From contig CAVTOG010000010.1 of NCBI GenBank assembly GCA_963736325.1, forward strand, positions 372,001 through 436,000: a stretch of 64,000 bases of DNA, read 5' to 3'. Positions 27,401-36,500 of the stretch are shown here, one piece after another (position 1 is the stretch's first letter; each line of letters starts with the position of its first letter). The notes beneath the pieces were generated by a model. The model did no database searches and was not told the origin of the DNA. It was given only the letters and a program-made list of their open reading frames with translations. Both the position numbers and the translations under genes were made by a program. Source of the stretch: Actinoallomurus sp963736325 (GTDB taxonomy: Bacteria > Actinomycetota > Actinomycetes > Streptosporangiales > Streptosporangiaceae).

Positions 27401-30400
27401 GTGTCCCGGTCGAAGGAGTCCCGGCGGTGGATCGCGGTCACCGTGATCGTGTCGTGGTGGTTGACCTCGATCACGAGCGGGCAGTCGGTCTGCTCGAACA
27501 TCTCGCCGAGGGGTTCGAGCTCGATGCCGGCGACCGGCCGCCCGTCTCCGGCGAAGTTCTCGTAGCTGAAGATCGTGTCGAACAGCCGGGTGCCGGCGGG
27601 GACGCCCGCGAGGCGCTGCACCTCGGCCAGCGACGAGTGCTCGTGGTCGCGGAGCTCCAGCTGGGCGGCCTGCCGGCCGGCCAGGAACTCGGTCACCGGA
27701 AGGTCCGGCCGTAGCTCGACGCGGGTGGGCAGGGTGTTGATCAGCAGGCCGACCAGACGTTCGACGCCCGTGACACCGGCGGAGCGCCCCGTGACCGTCG
27801 TGCCGAACAGGACGTCGCGGGAGCCGGTGTACCGGCCGGCCAGCAGCGCCCAGGCGGCGTGCAGGACGGTGCCGGCCGTCGCGCCGCAGCGGTGCGCGAG
27901 CGCCCGTACGTCCTCGGCCAGGCTCGCCGGCAGCTCGACCTGGACCCGGCCGACGCCGGTCGCGTCATCGGCGGTGGTGCCGGCGGGCAGCGCCGCGGGC
28001 CCGGCGAACCCGTCGAGCCGTGCCCGCCAGAACGCCTCGTCGGCCCCCCGGTCGCGGCCCGCCAGCCAGGCGATGTGGTCGCGGTAGGACACCGGGGCGT
28101 TCAGGGTGGCGGACCGGCCGTCGCGCAGCGCCTCGTAGACGGCGAAGACCTCGTCGAAGACGGCGGACACGCTCCAGGCGTCCAGCATGATGTGGTGGAA
28201 GCTCCACACGAAGTGGTGCTCTTCGAGCGCGGTGCTCACCAGCGTGAGGCGGGACGGGCACCCGGCGGCGAGGTCGAACCCCTCGCGGCGCAGGTCCCGC
28301 ATCAGCTCCCGCAGCAGCGCCGGCACCTCGGCCGGGTCCACCCCGGTCCGGTCCACGGTCTCGAACCGCACCGGCGGGCGCCGCAGCACCACCTGGACGG
28401 GCGCGGGGAGGCCCTCCCAGACGTACAGGGTGCGCAGCACGGAGTGGCGGCGCGCCACCTGCTGCCAGGCCCGCTCGAACGCGTCGGCGTCGAGCCGGCC
28501 GCGCAGCACGAACCCGAGCTGCTCGAAGTAGTCGTCGGGGTCGGCGTCGTACAGGGCGTTGAACACCATGCCGGCCTGCAGCGGCGAGAGCGGGTAGACG
28601 TCCTCGACCTCGGCCGGGGAGACTCCGGCGACGTCGCCCAGGTGGCCGAGCAGCCGGTCGACGGCCGGCTGGTCCAGCGCCGTCAAGGGGAAGTCTCCGG
28701 GTGTCGCGCCCTGCCCGCCGGGTGAGGTGCAGTGGGCGACCAGCTCGGTCAGGAAGGCGACGTAGCGTTCGGCGAGCCGCCGTACCGTGGCGTCCTCGTG
28801 CCGGTTCTGCGAATAGCTCCAGCTCAGCAGCAGCACGTCGTCGCGGATCTCGGCGTTGACCTCGATCAGGACCGGGCGCACGCAGAGCGGGTCTCGGGTG
28901 GATCCCGGCGGGTCGCCGGCCTCTGTGAACCGGCGGGCGGCGATCCGCTGCCGGTCCATCCGGCCCAGGTAGTTGAAGGAGAGTCCCGGCGACGGCTCGG
29001 CGGCGAGCGCGTCCGCGGTGCCGGCGCGCAGGTGGCGGGCGAGTCCGTGGCCGATGCCGCCCCGCAGCGCGCCGCGTACCTGCTCCTTCACGGCCTTGAG
29101 CCGTACGTCCCAGCCGCCGTCCGGCAGCGTGAGCCCGACTGGGACCAGGGTCGTGAACCAGCCGACCGTGCGCGAGAGGTCCACGTCGTCGAAGAGCGGC
29201 TCTCGTCCGTGGCCCTCCACCTCCACGAGCGCGTCGCGGCCGCCGGTCCACTCGGTGAGGGTCCGCGCGAGGGCGGTGAGCAGCACGTCGTTGATCTCGG
29301 TGCGGTACGCGGACGGCACCCGGCGTACGAGCGCGTCGGTGACGTCCGCCGGGAGCGTGACGTCGACGGTGCGGACGGACTCCTGGGTGTTCGGGCCGCG
29401 CTCGTGGTCGGCCGGGATCGCGGCGGCGGGCCGGCCGATGGTCCAGCGCGCCGCCTCGGCGGCGAAGTCCTCCGAGCGCGCGTGCTCGCCCAGGCGGTGC
29501 GCCCAGTGCTGGAACGACGTGCTCTTGGCCGGAAGCCGCACCGGACCGCCGTCCTCGATCTGGGCGCAGGCGCTCTCCAGGTCCTCCAGCAGGATGTTCC
29601 AGGACACGGTGTCCACGGCGACGTGGTGGATCGCGATCAGCAGCAGGTCCAGTCCGTCCGCTCCGGTGAAAAGCGCGGCGGCCACGATCGGGCCGCCGGT
29701 CAGCGACAGCCCCGACTGGACCTCCTCGCCGACGAGCTCCCGTACGCCCTCGCGCTCCTCCTCCGGCACACCGGACAGGTCGACGACCCGGAGCAGCGGG
29801 TGCTCCTCGTCGGGCGCGATCTCGGCGCGCCACTCGCCGTCCCGGCACGCCATCCGCGTCCGCAGCGCGTCGTGGTGCCCGACCAGGGCGGCGAGCGCGC
29901 GCTCCAGCACGGCGGGCTCGGCCGCGGGCCCGCATTCGACCAGGACGGCCTGGTTGTAGTGGTCATGCCGCAGCCGCTGCTCGGTGAACCACCGCAGCAT
30001 CGGCGTGAGCTCGACCGGACCGGACACCGCGTGCTGGTCGGCGTTGACCTCGACGACCTCGTCGACGGCCAGCTCGGCGAGCCCGCCGACGGTGCGCCGC
30101 TCGAACACCTGCCGTACGGACACGGACAGGCCCGCGCGGCGCGCGTGGGCGACGATCTGGATGGCCAAGATCGAGTCGCCGCCCAGCTCGAAGAAGTCGT
30201 CGTGCACGCCGACCCGGTCGACGCCGAGGGCCTGGGACCAGATCTCGGCGAGCGTCGTCTCGGCCGGCGTACGGGCGGCGACGTAGCCGCCCATGCTCTC
30301 GTCCCGGTCGCCGGACGGCTCGGGCAGCGCGTCGCGGTCGACCTTGCCGGCCGCGGTGAGCGGCATCTCGGGCAGGACCACCCACGCGGTCGGGACCATG

Positions 30401-33294
30401 TAGTCGGGCAGTGCGCGGGCGACGAACTCCCGTACCTCGGCGGCCTCGGCGCCGGTCACCAGGTAGGCGACCAGCCGTTTGTTCCCCGAGGCGTCCCTGC
30501 GCGCGACGACGACGGCCTCGCTCACGCCGGGGTGCAGCAGCAGCCGCGCCTCGATCTCGCCCAGCTCGATCCGGTAGCCGCGGATCTTCACCTGGTGGTC
30601 GATGCGGCCGAGGAACTCCAGGTTCCCGTCGGCGCGGAACCGCGCCAGGTCCCCGGTCCGGTACATCCGCGCGCCCTCGGTGGCGCTGAACGGGTCGGGC
30701 ACGAACTTGTCGGCGGTGAGCCCGCGCCGGTTCAGGTACCCGCGCGCCACGCCGAACCCGCCGATGAACAGCTCCCCGACCACGCCGACCGGCACGGGCC
30801 CGAATCCGCCGTCCAGGACGTACATCTGGGTGTTGGCGATCGGGCGGCCGATCGAGACCGGGACGGACGGGTCGAAGTCGTCGTCAACGGTGTAGATCGA
30901 GCAGCCCACGACCGTCTCGGTGGGGCCGTACTCGTCGATGATCCGGGCGTTCGGGGCGATCTTCTGCCAGGCCACGACCGTCTCGGGCCGTACCTCGTCT
31001 GCGCCGACCACGAACGTGCGGACCGAGTCGACCGCGCCCGGCTCGGGGATCATCCCGCGCAGGACGTCCAGGTGGCCCGGGGTGAGCTTGAGCAGGCTGT
31101 AGTCGCCCGGGGCCCGCAGCAGGCCGGCGAGCGCCTCCAGGCTGCGGTCCTTCGGCAGCAGCGTGACGTCACGTCCGCCGATCAGGGGCAGGAAGAAGTT
31201 GGGAACCGACAGGTCGAACGCGATCGAGCCGAGCATCGGCGCGCCGTGCTCGCCCTCCAGGCCGTACCCCTCGACCGCCCACCACAGGTAGTTGATCAAC
31301 CCGTGGTGGGAGATCATCACGCCCTTGGGCCGGCCGGTCGAGCCGGAGGTGTACATGACGTACACGAGGTTGTCCGGGCCGTTGACCGGGGCCGGGTCGG
31401 TGTCCGGGCACCCGTCGAACGGCGACGGGTCGTCGTCGAGCGTCACCACGTCGCCGTCGAACTCCGGCGGCACGGAGCACGCGACCGCGCCCTGGGTCAC
31501 CACGACCCGCGCCTCGGTGTCCTCCAGCATGTACGAGAGGCGTTCGCCCGGCAGGCCGGGGTCCAGCGGCACGTACGCGCCGCCCGCCTTGAGCACGCCC
31601 AGCAGCGCCACCAGCATGTCGACGCTGTGCTCGACGCACACCCCGACCACCGACTCGCACCGGACGCCGACGTCGCGCAGGTGGTGCGCCAGGCGGTTCG
31701 CCCGCGCGTTCAGCTCGGCGTAGGTGACGACGGAGCCGTCGACGTCGACGACCGCGGTGGCCTCGGGGACCCGGCGCGCCTCGGCCGCGAACAGCTCGCC
31801 GAGCGTGGTGCGGGGCACCTCCAGGTCCGTCGCGTTCCAGGCCGACACGACCAGCTCGCGCTCGGTGTCCGGCAGGACGTCCACGGACGACAGCGGGCGG
31901 TCCGGGTCGGCGGCGACCTGGGTGAGCACCGTGAGCACGCGCTCGGCGTACCAGGCGCCGGTGACCGGCTCGAACAGGTCTTTGGCGTACTCGATCTCCA
32001 GCTCGATCCGGTCGCCGTGGTCGGTCGCGAACAGTGCCAGGTCGACCTTGCCCGACTCGTTGTGCAGGTCGGCGGCCTCGACATCGAGCCCGCCGAACTC
32101 CCAGTTCTCCTCGTCGATCTGGACGAGCTGGAACAGCACCTGGAACAGGGGGTTGCGCGACGGGTCGCGCGCGGGCTGGACCGCGGCCACGACCTGCTCG
32201 AACGACACGTCCTGGTGGCCGAGCGCGCCGAGCACGGTGCGGTGGGTGCGGGCCAGCAGCTCGGTGAAGGTCGGGTCCCCGGACAGGTCGGCCGGGATCG
32301 CGACGGTGTTGGCGAACAGGCCGAGCAGGTGCTCGACCTCGGCCAGCTCACGGCCGGACGTCAGCGAGCCGACCGCGAACGTGTCCTGCCCGCTGCATCG
32401 CGCCAGCACGACGTCGAAGGCCGCGAGCAGCACGGTGAACAGGGTCACGCCGCCGCGGGTCGCCAGGTCGCGGACGGCCGCGGACAGCTCGGCCGGCAGC
32501 TCGCGGCTCACCCGGCCGGCCCGGTGTGAGGGCCGCGCGGGATGAGGATGGTCCGTGGGCAGCTGCAGGACCGACGCGACACCGTCGAGCGCGTCGCGCC
32601 AGTGGTCGAGCTGGCGCTCGCGCAGGTCACCGTCGAGCCGGCCCGCCTGCCAGTACGCGTAGTCCGCGTACTGGATCGGCAGCTCGGGCAGCCCGTGCGG
32701 CAGGTCACGCGCGTACGCGGAGTACAGCTCGCCCAGCTCGCGGCCCAGCACACCGCACGACCAGCCGTCGCTGACCATGTGGTGCATGTTGAGCACCAGC
32801 AGGTGCTCGCCGGCGGAGACCCGGAACAGCGTCGCGCGGAACACCGGGCCGCGTTCGAGGTCGAAGGGCCGGCGCAGCTCCGCGCCGGCCAGCTCGACGG
32901 CGCGGTCGCGCCCACGGTCCGGATCGGCGGCGTCGACGACCTCGAAGACCGCGCCGCGCGCCGGGCCGACCACCTGGAACGCCTCGGTGTCGCCGCGGTA
33001 GACGGTGCGCAGGATCTCGTGCCGGCGCACCAGCTCGTCCAGGGCCCGGCGGAGCGCGTTCGCGTCCAGCGGCCCGCGCAGCCACAGCTCGCGGTGCACG
33101 CTGTAGAGCGTGTTGTCGGCCAGGAACTGGCCCACCACCCACAGCCCGTGCTGGGCGGGCGAGAGCGGGATGGGCTGCTCGATCGGGCGGGCAGGGATGC
33201 CACGACCGGTGCCGCCAGCCCCGCGCAGCCGGCGTTCCAGCAGTTCGAGCTGGGCGGGCGAGAGTTTCCTGGAGGAGAACGGAGTCGTGGTCAT
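21412..33294 (-). CDS. NRPS: C-A(Asn)-T-E-C-A-T-C-T-E-[PBP/beta-lactamase-like domain]
   Basis: 3960 aa. Domains in order with rough residues: C1 (40-480, HHMVSDGWS), A1 (490-1000), T1 (LGGDSI, 1040), E1 (HHVAVDTVSW, 1223), C2 (HHIMLDAWS, 1701, expected D-L type), A2 (1985-2515), T2 (2563), C3 (HHVLIDGWS, 2776), T3 (LGGDSI, 3122), E3 (HHVAVDTVSW, 3303) and a serine-hydrolase domain (3600-3955). My reading of the A1 pocket (D-L-P-K-V-G-E-V-G) is close to the Asn code, so D-Asn is predicted for module 1. A2 reads D-A-F-Y-L-G-M-A-Y, with no firm prediction. There are only about 35 residues between C3 and T3, so module 3 has no A domain. The terminal domain has SxxK (ACSVSKHVTALG), YSCGNY where the family has YxN, and GHPGDK; it belongs to the PBP/class-C beta-lactamase superfamily that includes SurE-type peptide cyclases. 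Preceded 12 bases upstream by mbtH. Confidence 0.93.
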   Translation of the reverse strand: MTTTPFSSRKLSPAQLELLERRLRGAGGTGRGIPARPIEQPIPLSPAQHGLWVVGQFLADNTLYSVHRELWLRGPLDANALRRALDELVRRHEILRTVYRGDTEAFQVVGPARGAVFEVVDAADPDRGRDRAVELAGAELRRPFDLERGPVFRATLFRVSAGEHLLVLNMHHMVSDGWSCGVLGRELGELYSAYARDLPHGLPELPIQYADYAYWQAGRLDGDLRERQLDHWRDALDGVASVLQLPTDHPHPARPSHRAGRVSRELPAELSAAVRDLATRGGVTLFTVLLAAFDVVLARCSGQDTFAVGSLTSGRELAEVEHLLGLFANTVAIPADLSGDPTFTELLARTHRTVLGALGHQDVSFEQVVAAVQPARDPSRNPLFQVLFQLVQIDEENWEFGGLDVEAADLHNESGKVDLALFATDHGDRIELEIEYAKDLFEPVTGAWYAERVLTVLTQVAADPDRPLSSVDVLPDTERELVVSAWNATDLEVPRTTLGELFAAEARRVPEATAVVDVDGSVVTYAELNARANRLAHHLRDVGVRCESVVGVCVEHSVDMLVALLGVLKAGGAYVPLDPGLPGERLSYMLEDTEARVVVTQGAVACSVPPEFDGDVVTLDDDPSPFDGCPDTDPAPVNGPDNLVYVMYTSGSTGRPKGVMISHHGLINYLWWAVEGYGLEGEHGAPMLGSIAFDLSVPNFFLPLIGGRDVTLLPKDRSLEALAGLLRAPGDYSLLKLTPGHLDVLRGMIPEPGAVDSVRTFVVGADEVRPETVVAWQKIAPNARIIDEYGPTETVVGCSIYTVDDDFDPSVPVSIGRPIANTQMYVLDGGFGPVPVGVVGELFIGGFGVARGYLNRRGLTADKFVPDPFSATEGARMYRTGDLARFRADGNLEFLGRIDHQVKIRGYRIELGEIEARLLLHPGVSEAVVVARRDASGNKRLVAYLVTGAEAAEVREFVARALPDYMVPTAWVVLPEMPLTAAGKVDRDALPEPSGDRDESMGGYVAARTPAETTLAEIWSQALGVDRVGVHDDFFELGGDSILAIQIVAHARRAGLSVSVRQVFERRTVGGLAELAVDEVVEVNADQHAVSGPVELTPMLRWFTEQRLRHDHYNQAVLVECGPAAEPAVLERALAALVGHHDALRTRMACRDGEWRAEIAPDEEHPLLRVVDLSGVPEEEREGVRELVGEEVQSGLSLTGGPIVAAALFTGADGLDLLLIAIHHVAVDTVSWNILLEDLESACAQIEDGGPVRLPAKSTSFQHWAHRLGEHARSEDFAAEAARWTIGRPAAAIPADHERGPNTQESVRTVDVTLPADVTDALVRRVPSAYRTEINDVLLTALARTLTEWTGGRDALVEVEGHGREPLFDDVDLSRTVGWFTTLVPVGLTLPDGGWDVRLKAVKEQVRGALRGGIGHGLARHLRAGTADALAAEPSPGLSFNYLGRMDRQRIAARRFTEAGDPPGSTRDPLCVRPVLIEVNAEIRDDVLLLSWSYSQNRHEDATVRRLAERYVAFLTELVAHCTSPGGQGATPGDFPLTALDQPAVDRLLGHLGDVAGVSPAEVEDVYPLSPLQAGMVFNALYDADPDDYFEQLGFVLRGRLDADAFERAWQQVARRHSVLRTLYVWEGLPAPVQVVLRRPPVRFETVDRTGVDPAEVPALLRELMRDLRREGFDLAAGCPSRLTLVSTALEEHHFVWSFHHIMLDAWSVSAVFDEVFAVYEALRDGRSATLNAPVSYRDHIAWLAGRDRGADEAFWRARLDGFAGPAALPAGTTADDATGVGRVQVELPASLAEDVRALAHRCGATAGTVLHAAWALLAGRYTGSRDVLFGTTVTGRSAGVTGVERLVGLLINTLPTRVELRPDLPVTEFLAGRQAAQLELRDHEHSSLAEVQRLAGVPAGTRLFDTIFSYENFAGDGRPVAGIELEPLGEMFEQTDCPLVIEVNHHDTITVTAIHRRDSFDRDTCARMLADYRTLVRGMVEHPDAPLSSLETMDAAARDAVLAHARGAEVALPDRPVHALVSERARLSPDATAVRYGDRRLTYREFDTRANRIAHELAARGVTRGSMVGVCLRRSEHLPVVLLGVLKAGAAYLPLDADYPAERLEFMLTDAGATAVVTEDDFAPRLPTREAGIPGTAVVRLDADAGAIAARPGTDPGVPSGGRDLAYVIYTSGSTGTPKSVAIEHAAVVWLVHADYVRLGPDDVVAQASDPTFDAVTFEIWGALVSGAELTGIPKDTVLSPELLSATLRRERVSVMYLTTALFNQLAGTDPSVFSSLDTLLFGGDAVNRQRVERVLAADPPRRLLHMYGPTETTAYCTWTRIGDLTGSPTVSIGRPMVNTQAYVLDDRLEPVPFGVVGEIWIGGLGVARGYLGRPGLTAERFVPDPFSAVPGARMYRTGDTGWLRADGMLEFQGRIDRQTKVRGYRIELGEIEARLAAHPAVRDAVVDVRSEGPAHKRLVAYVVPEAGEQPGTGDLREFLERSLPDYMVPAAWVTLDRLPLTSANKVDRRALPDPDDTRDAVEVEYRAPGTAAERALAEVWARVLGVDRVGADDDFFELGGDSILAIQVVSGARQAGVALTVREVFEHRTVGALGAVAEPAVAPEPEPEAPAEPAGFPLSGLDEESLGRVTHGREVEDVYRLSPLQAGMLVESLAADGPDPYFRQWAWDLSGALDVGVFGRAWQHVVDRHPILRTHFAWEGLSHPVQVVSRAFPVTMERWDCRSEADRGTWLDRLMADERERGVALAGAPPLRLVVVRTGDRSHRFVWNTHHVLIDGWSRTLILDEVFAVYRALAAGGRTPALPAAVPFRDFVAWLDRDPADAAAYWAGAFDGFAGPTAPPLAGGARPNGSMGVADHVPAAELTAAWRATARRYGVTAGTVAQAAWALLLGSHGDSADVAFGVTVAGRSIDLPGVERVAGMLINTVPERTVIDPACGVGEWLRSLHDAHVARQPHEHHALTDIHRWAGAPAGRSMFDTRFVFEGSAGQGADGDGGPDVTEVTAMGGEVEYPLVLAVSGGDDAAVQLRYDQGCYDEPTALRLLAEYVRLLGALTGAAAETRLDALASLPEPSRGARVEPAAERRPATAPRTPDERTLAGIWTEILGVTDVGVHDDFFDLGGDSILVFRVVTRAREAGLRLTVRQALRQRTIAELAAAVAGAPEPVPVRDDEPTGDVPLTPVLRRFTAQDIDHDHHNQAMLLSWYQDPDPDLLDGALRAVVAHHEALRFRLARDGGEWRLTVADPDAAALLRVVDLPADGGDAVVREVADEINADMDLAAGSLVRAVLFRDAAGSRLLVAVHHVAVDTVSWSILLDDLAEAYRRLVAGERPELPETGTSYRSWARRLAEYAGAGWFAEESAYWLAPRPAAPSLPLDRPDGANTQDSEHELETMLSADATEALLRDAPKVLGCRIDEVLLGAVAYALSRWTGADGTTVDVEGHGREPLTDDVDLARTVGWFTSVHPVHLHLPATGGPSRRAAAVREQLRAVPHRGVSYGLARHLLEDTAAVLAGRSGAQVIVTHHGQRSGHPDPRALFDATTDTPGTLRGPANRRPYPLAVDTAVVGGRAVVSWTYSATLHDRATIERVMGLCVDELEALAGLCRLGSGAAPPRREGEPGRLAERLFPHAPAVVTPMARHRAPGAGIALIADGELVSAWGEGVTGGENPAPVGPDTVFQACSVSKHVTALGVMRLVQEGRLDLDRDIGRYLTSWDPPEGPITLRQVLSHTAGLSVFRHPGYRRGSRVPELRQVLDGAPPANTPRIRNERPPGDCRYSCGNYSVVEQVVVDVTGRPFAEAMRSLVLDPLGMDRSGYEQDLPDTRPGGVALGHLADGSPYDGGWRVFPELASSGLWATPGDLARVSLEIHRAATGAGGVFLSQELATEMVTPVDAGYGLGTTTVRDRDAHWFGHPGDKHSHQTLVATDLRSGVGLVAMFNIGGDAPVHADLLNELGVHFRYVIR

Positions 33295-33306
33295 CGCCTG
33301 GGTCCC

Positions 33307-33522
33307 CTAACCGCGCTCGGCCGGCTCGGCCATCTGACGGCGCAGGCTGAGCGGGCGCATGTCCGTCCACACCTGGTCGATGTGGGCGAGGCACTCCTCA
33401 CGGGTCCCCACCACGCCGACCTCCCGCCAGCCGCCCGGTATCTCGCGGCCGTCCGGCCAGATCGAGAACTGCTCCTCGTCGTTCACCACGACCTGGGACA
33501 GCGCCTCGTTTTCGTCCGCCAT
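33307..33522 (-). CDS. mbtH: MbtH-like protein
   Basis: 71 aa. Family residues are in VVVNDEEQFSIWPDG (N-x-E-x-Q-x-S-x-W), PGGWREVGVVGTREECLAHI and DQVWTDMRPLS. MbtH proteins bind and activate NRPS adenylation domains. It is placed between two NRPS genes in the same operon (40 bases after one, 12 before the next), so it presumably serves their A domains. Confidence 0.97.
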   Translation of the reverse strand: MADENEALSQVVVNDEEQFSIWPDGREIPGGWREVGVVGTREECLAHIDQVWTDMRPLSLRRQMAEPAERG

Positions 33523-33562
33523 GCCAGCACCTCGTTCCTTTGTTGGGGGGTCCGCTCGTGCG

Positions 33563-36500
33563 TCAGCCGAGCATCTGCCGTGCTTCCTCGTCGCTGAGCC
33601 GGGAGATCTCGGCGAGGAGGATCTCCTCGATCTCCGTCGCCGCGGCCGCCGGCGTCGGGTGTTCGAACATCAGGGTCAGGGGGAGGTCGGCGGCGAACGC
33701 CTGCCGCATCCGCCCGATCGCGCGGGTGGCCAGCAGGGAGTGCCCGCCGGCGGCGAAGAAGTCGTCGTGCACGCTCATCCGGTCCAGGCCCAGCACTCCG
33801 GCCCAGATGTCGGCGAGCACCTGTTCGGCGGCGGTGCGCGGCGCGACGTACGCAGCGTCCTGCACGCTGCGCGGGTCCGGCGCCGGGAGGGCGCGTTTGG
33901 CCAGCTTGCCGCTGGAGTTGCGCGGGAGCGCGTCCAGCATCGCGATCGAACCGGGTACCGCGTATCCCGGGAGCACCTCTCGGGCGTGCGCCAGCAGCTC
34001 CGCCGCCGAGCACCCGTCGGCCACCGCGTACGCGGCGAGCCGTTTGTCGCCCGGCGCGGCCTCCCAGACGACCACGGCCGCGTCGGCGACGGCCGGGTGG
34101 GCGCGCAGCGCGTGCTCGACCTCGCCCAGCTCGATCCGCACGCCGCGGACCTTGACCTGGTCGTCCCGGCGGTTCAGGAAGATGATGGTGCCGTCCGGCA
34201 GCATCCGCCCCCAGTCGCCGGTGCGGTACACGCGCTCGCCCGGCCGCTCCGGGTGGGGCACGAACGCCTCCGCGGTACGCCTCGGGTCGCCGAAGTAGCC
34301 GCGCGCCAGGCCGAGCCCGGCGATGCACAGCTCGCCGGCCATCCCGACCGGCACCTGCTCGAACCGGTGGTCGAGGACGATGACCTCGTTGTTGTCGATG
34401 GGCAGGCCGACCGAGACCGCGCCGCCCTCGGCCGCGCCGTCCGCCTCGCGGCAGACCCGGCACGTGGAGTCGATCGAGACCTCCGTCGCGCCCCAGGTGT
34501 TGTCGAGCAGCACCCGGTCGCCGAAGCGCTCGCGGAACCTGCGCACCAGCGAGGGCCGCAGCGCCTCGCCGCTGGACAGCACGCTGCGCAGCGACCCGAG
34601 CCGCCGGGCGTCCTCGTCGGTGAGCGTCTCCAGGAACAGGTCCAGCACGCTCGGCACGAAGTTCACGTGCACCGCGCCGTACCGGATCGCGGCGTCGGCG
34701 ATCGCCCTCGGGTCGCGGTGCAGGCCGGGGCCGAGCAGCGCGACCCGGCCGCCGCGCAGCAGCGGCCAGAAGATCTCCACGGCGGAGTCGTCGAAGGTCA
34801 GCGTGGTCTTGTGCAGGACGGTCTCGCCCGGCTTCAGCGGGTGGTGGCGGTCCATCCACGCCATCCGGTTCACCCAGCCGGCGTGCGTGCTGGCCACGCC
34901 CTTGGGGTTCCCGGTCGAGCCGGACGTGTAGTAGATCGAGACCAGGTGGCCCGGCAGGACCGGAGCGGCGGCAGGCGTCCGCGGGACCTCTTCGGTACGG
35001 CCCGGCACCGCGAGCGCCCGGCAGCCGGCGGCCTCGACGACGGCGCCGAGATACTCGGTGGTCAGGCACGCCGGGGCGCGTGAGTCGGTGAGGAGCCTGG
35101 TGATGCGTGACGGCGGCGTCTCGGTCTCGATCGGCAGGTACGCGCTGCCGGCCTTGAGCACGCCGAGCAGGCCGGCGACCATCTCGGGCGAGCGGTCGAG
35201 CATGACGCCGACCACCACGTCGGGCCCTGCTCCGTGCCCGCGCAGCAGGTCGGCGATCCGGTCCGCCCAGGCGTCGAGCTCGGCGTACGTGGTCTCCTCG
35301 CCGTCGTGGACCAGCGCGACCGCGTCCGGCGTGGCCGCCGCCTGGTCCTCGAACAGCTCGTGCAGGCAGCGGTCGGGGAACGCGACGGGGATACGCGCGG
35401 TCAGCCGCCGTGCCCGCTCGCGCTCGTCCGGGGCGGCCAGCGGCAGGTCGTCGATGCGCGCGCCGGGGTTCTCGGCGATGCCGGCGAGCAGCGTGCCGAG
35501 GTGCCCGATGAGCCGGTCGATCGTCTCGGGCAGGTACAGGCCGGTGTCGTAGGTCAGGTCGCCGGCCAGCCCGTCGGCCTGGCGGCTGAAGCCGAGTTCG
35601 AGGTCGTACTTGGCCGGGATCGGCGGCGTGGGCAGCGAGTCGACGGCCAGGCCGGGGAGCTCCGGCTCCCGCTGCCGCGCGTTGTTCAGCTTGATCATGA
35701 CCTGGAAGAGCGGCGTCCGCGACAGGTCGCGTTCGGGCGACAGCTCCTCGACGAGGCGGTCGAACGGCACGTCCTGGTGGGCGTAGGCGTCCACGGTACG
35801 GTCGCGGGTGCGCTCCAGCAGGCCGGCGAAGGACAGGTCGCCCGAGACCTCGCCGCGCAGCACCAGCATGTTGATGAACAGGCCGATCAGCGGCTCGGAC
35901 TCGATCAGGTCGCGTTCGGCCGCGGTCGTCCCGACCGTGACGTCGCCGACTCCGGTGTAGCGGTAGAGCAGCGTCTGCCACGCCGCGAGCAGGGTCATGA
36001 ACAGCGTCGCGCCGTGCTCGCTCGCGATGCGCTCCAGCGCCGCCGCGACGTGCTCGGGCACGGTGAACGTACGGTCCGCGCCGGGCGCGGTGCGGCGCGC
36101 GGGCCGCGGCAGGTCGGGGGTCAGCTCGAACGCCTCCACGCCTTCGAGCTCGCCGCGCCAGAAGTCGAGCCGCGCGTCGAACCGCGGCCCCTGCCAGCGC
36201 GACTCCTGGTAGGCGGTCACGTCGGCGTACTGCAGGGCGACCGGGGTCAGCGGCGACGGCTCACCGGCCGCGAACGCGAAGTAGAGCGCCGCGAGCTCGT
36301 CGAACAGCAGCCCGGTCGACCAGCCGTCGAACACCATGTGGTGGAAGCACAGGCACAGCACGGACTCGTCCGCGCCGGAGCGCAGCAACACCGCGCGCAC
36401 CGGCAGGCCGTTCTCCAGATCGAAGGGGCGTGCCACCTCGGCGACCACGACGCCGTCGAGCGTGTCCGGGCCGATCTCGCGCACCGGGACGCCGAACGCC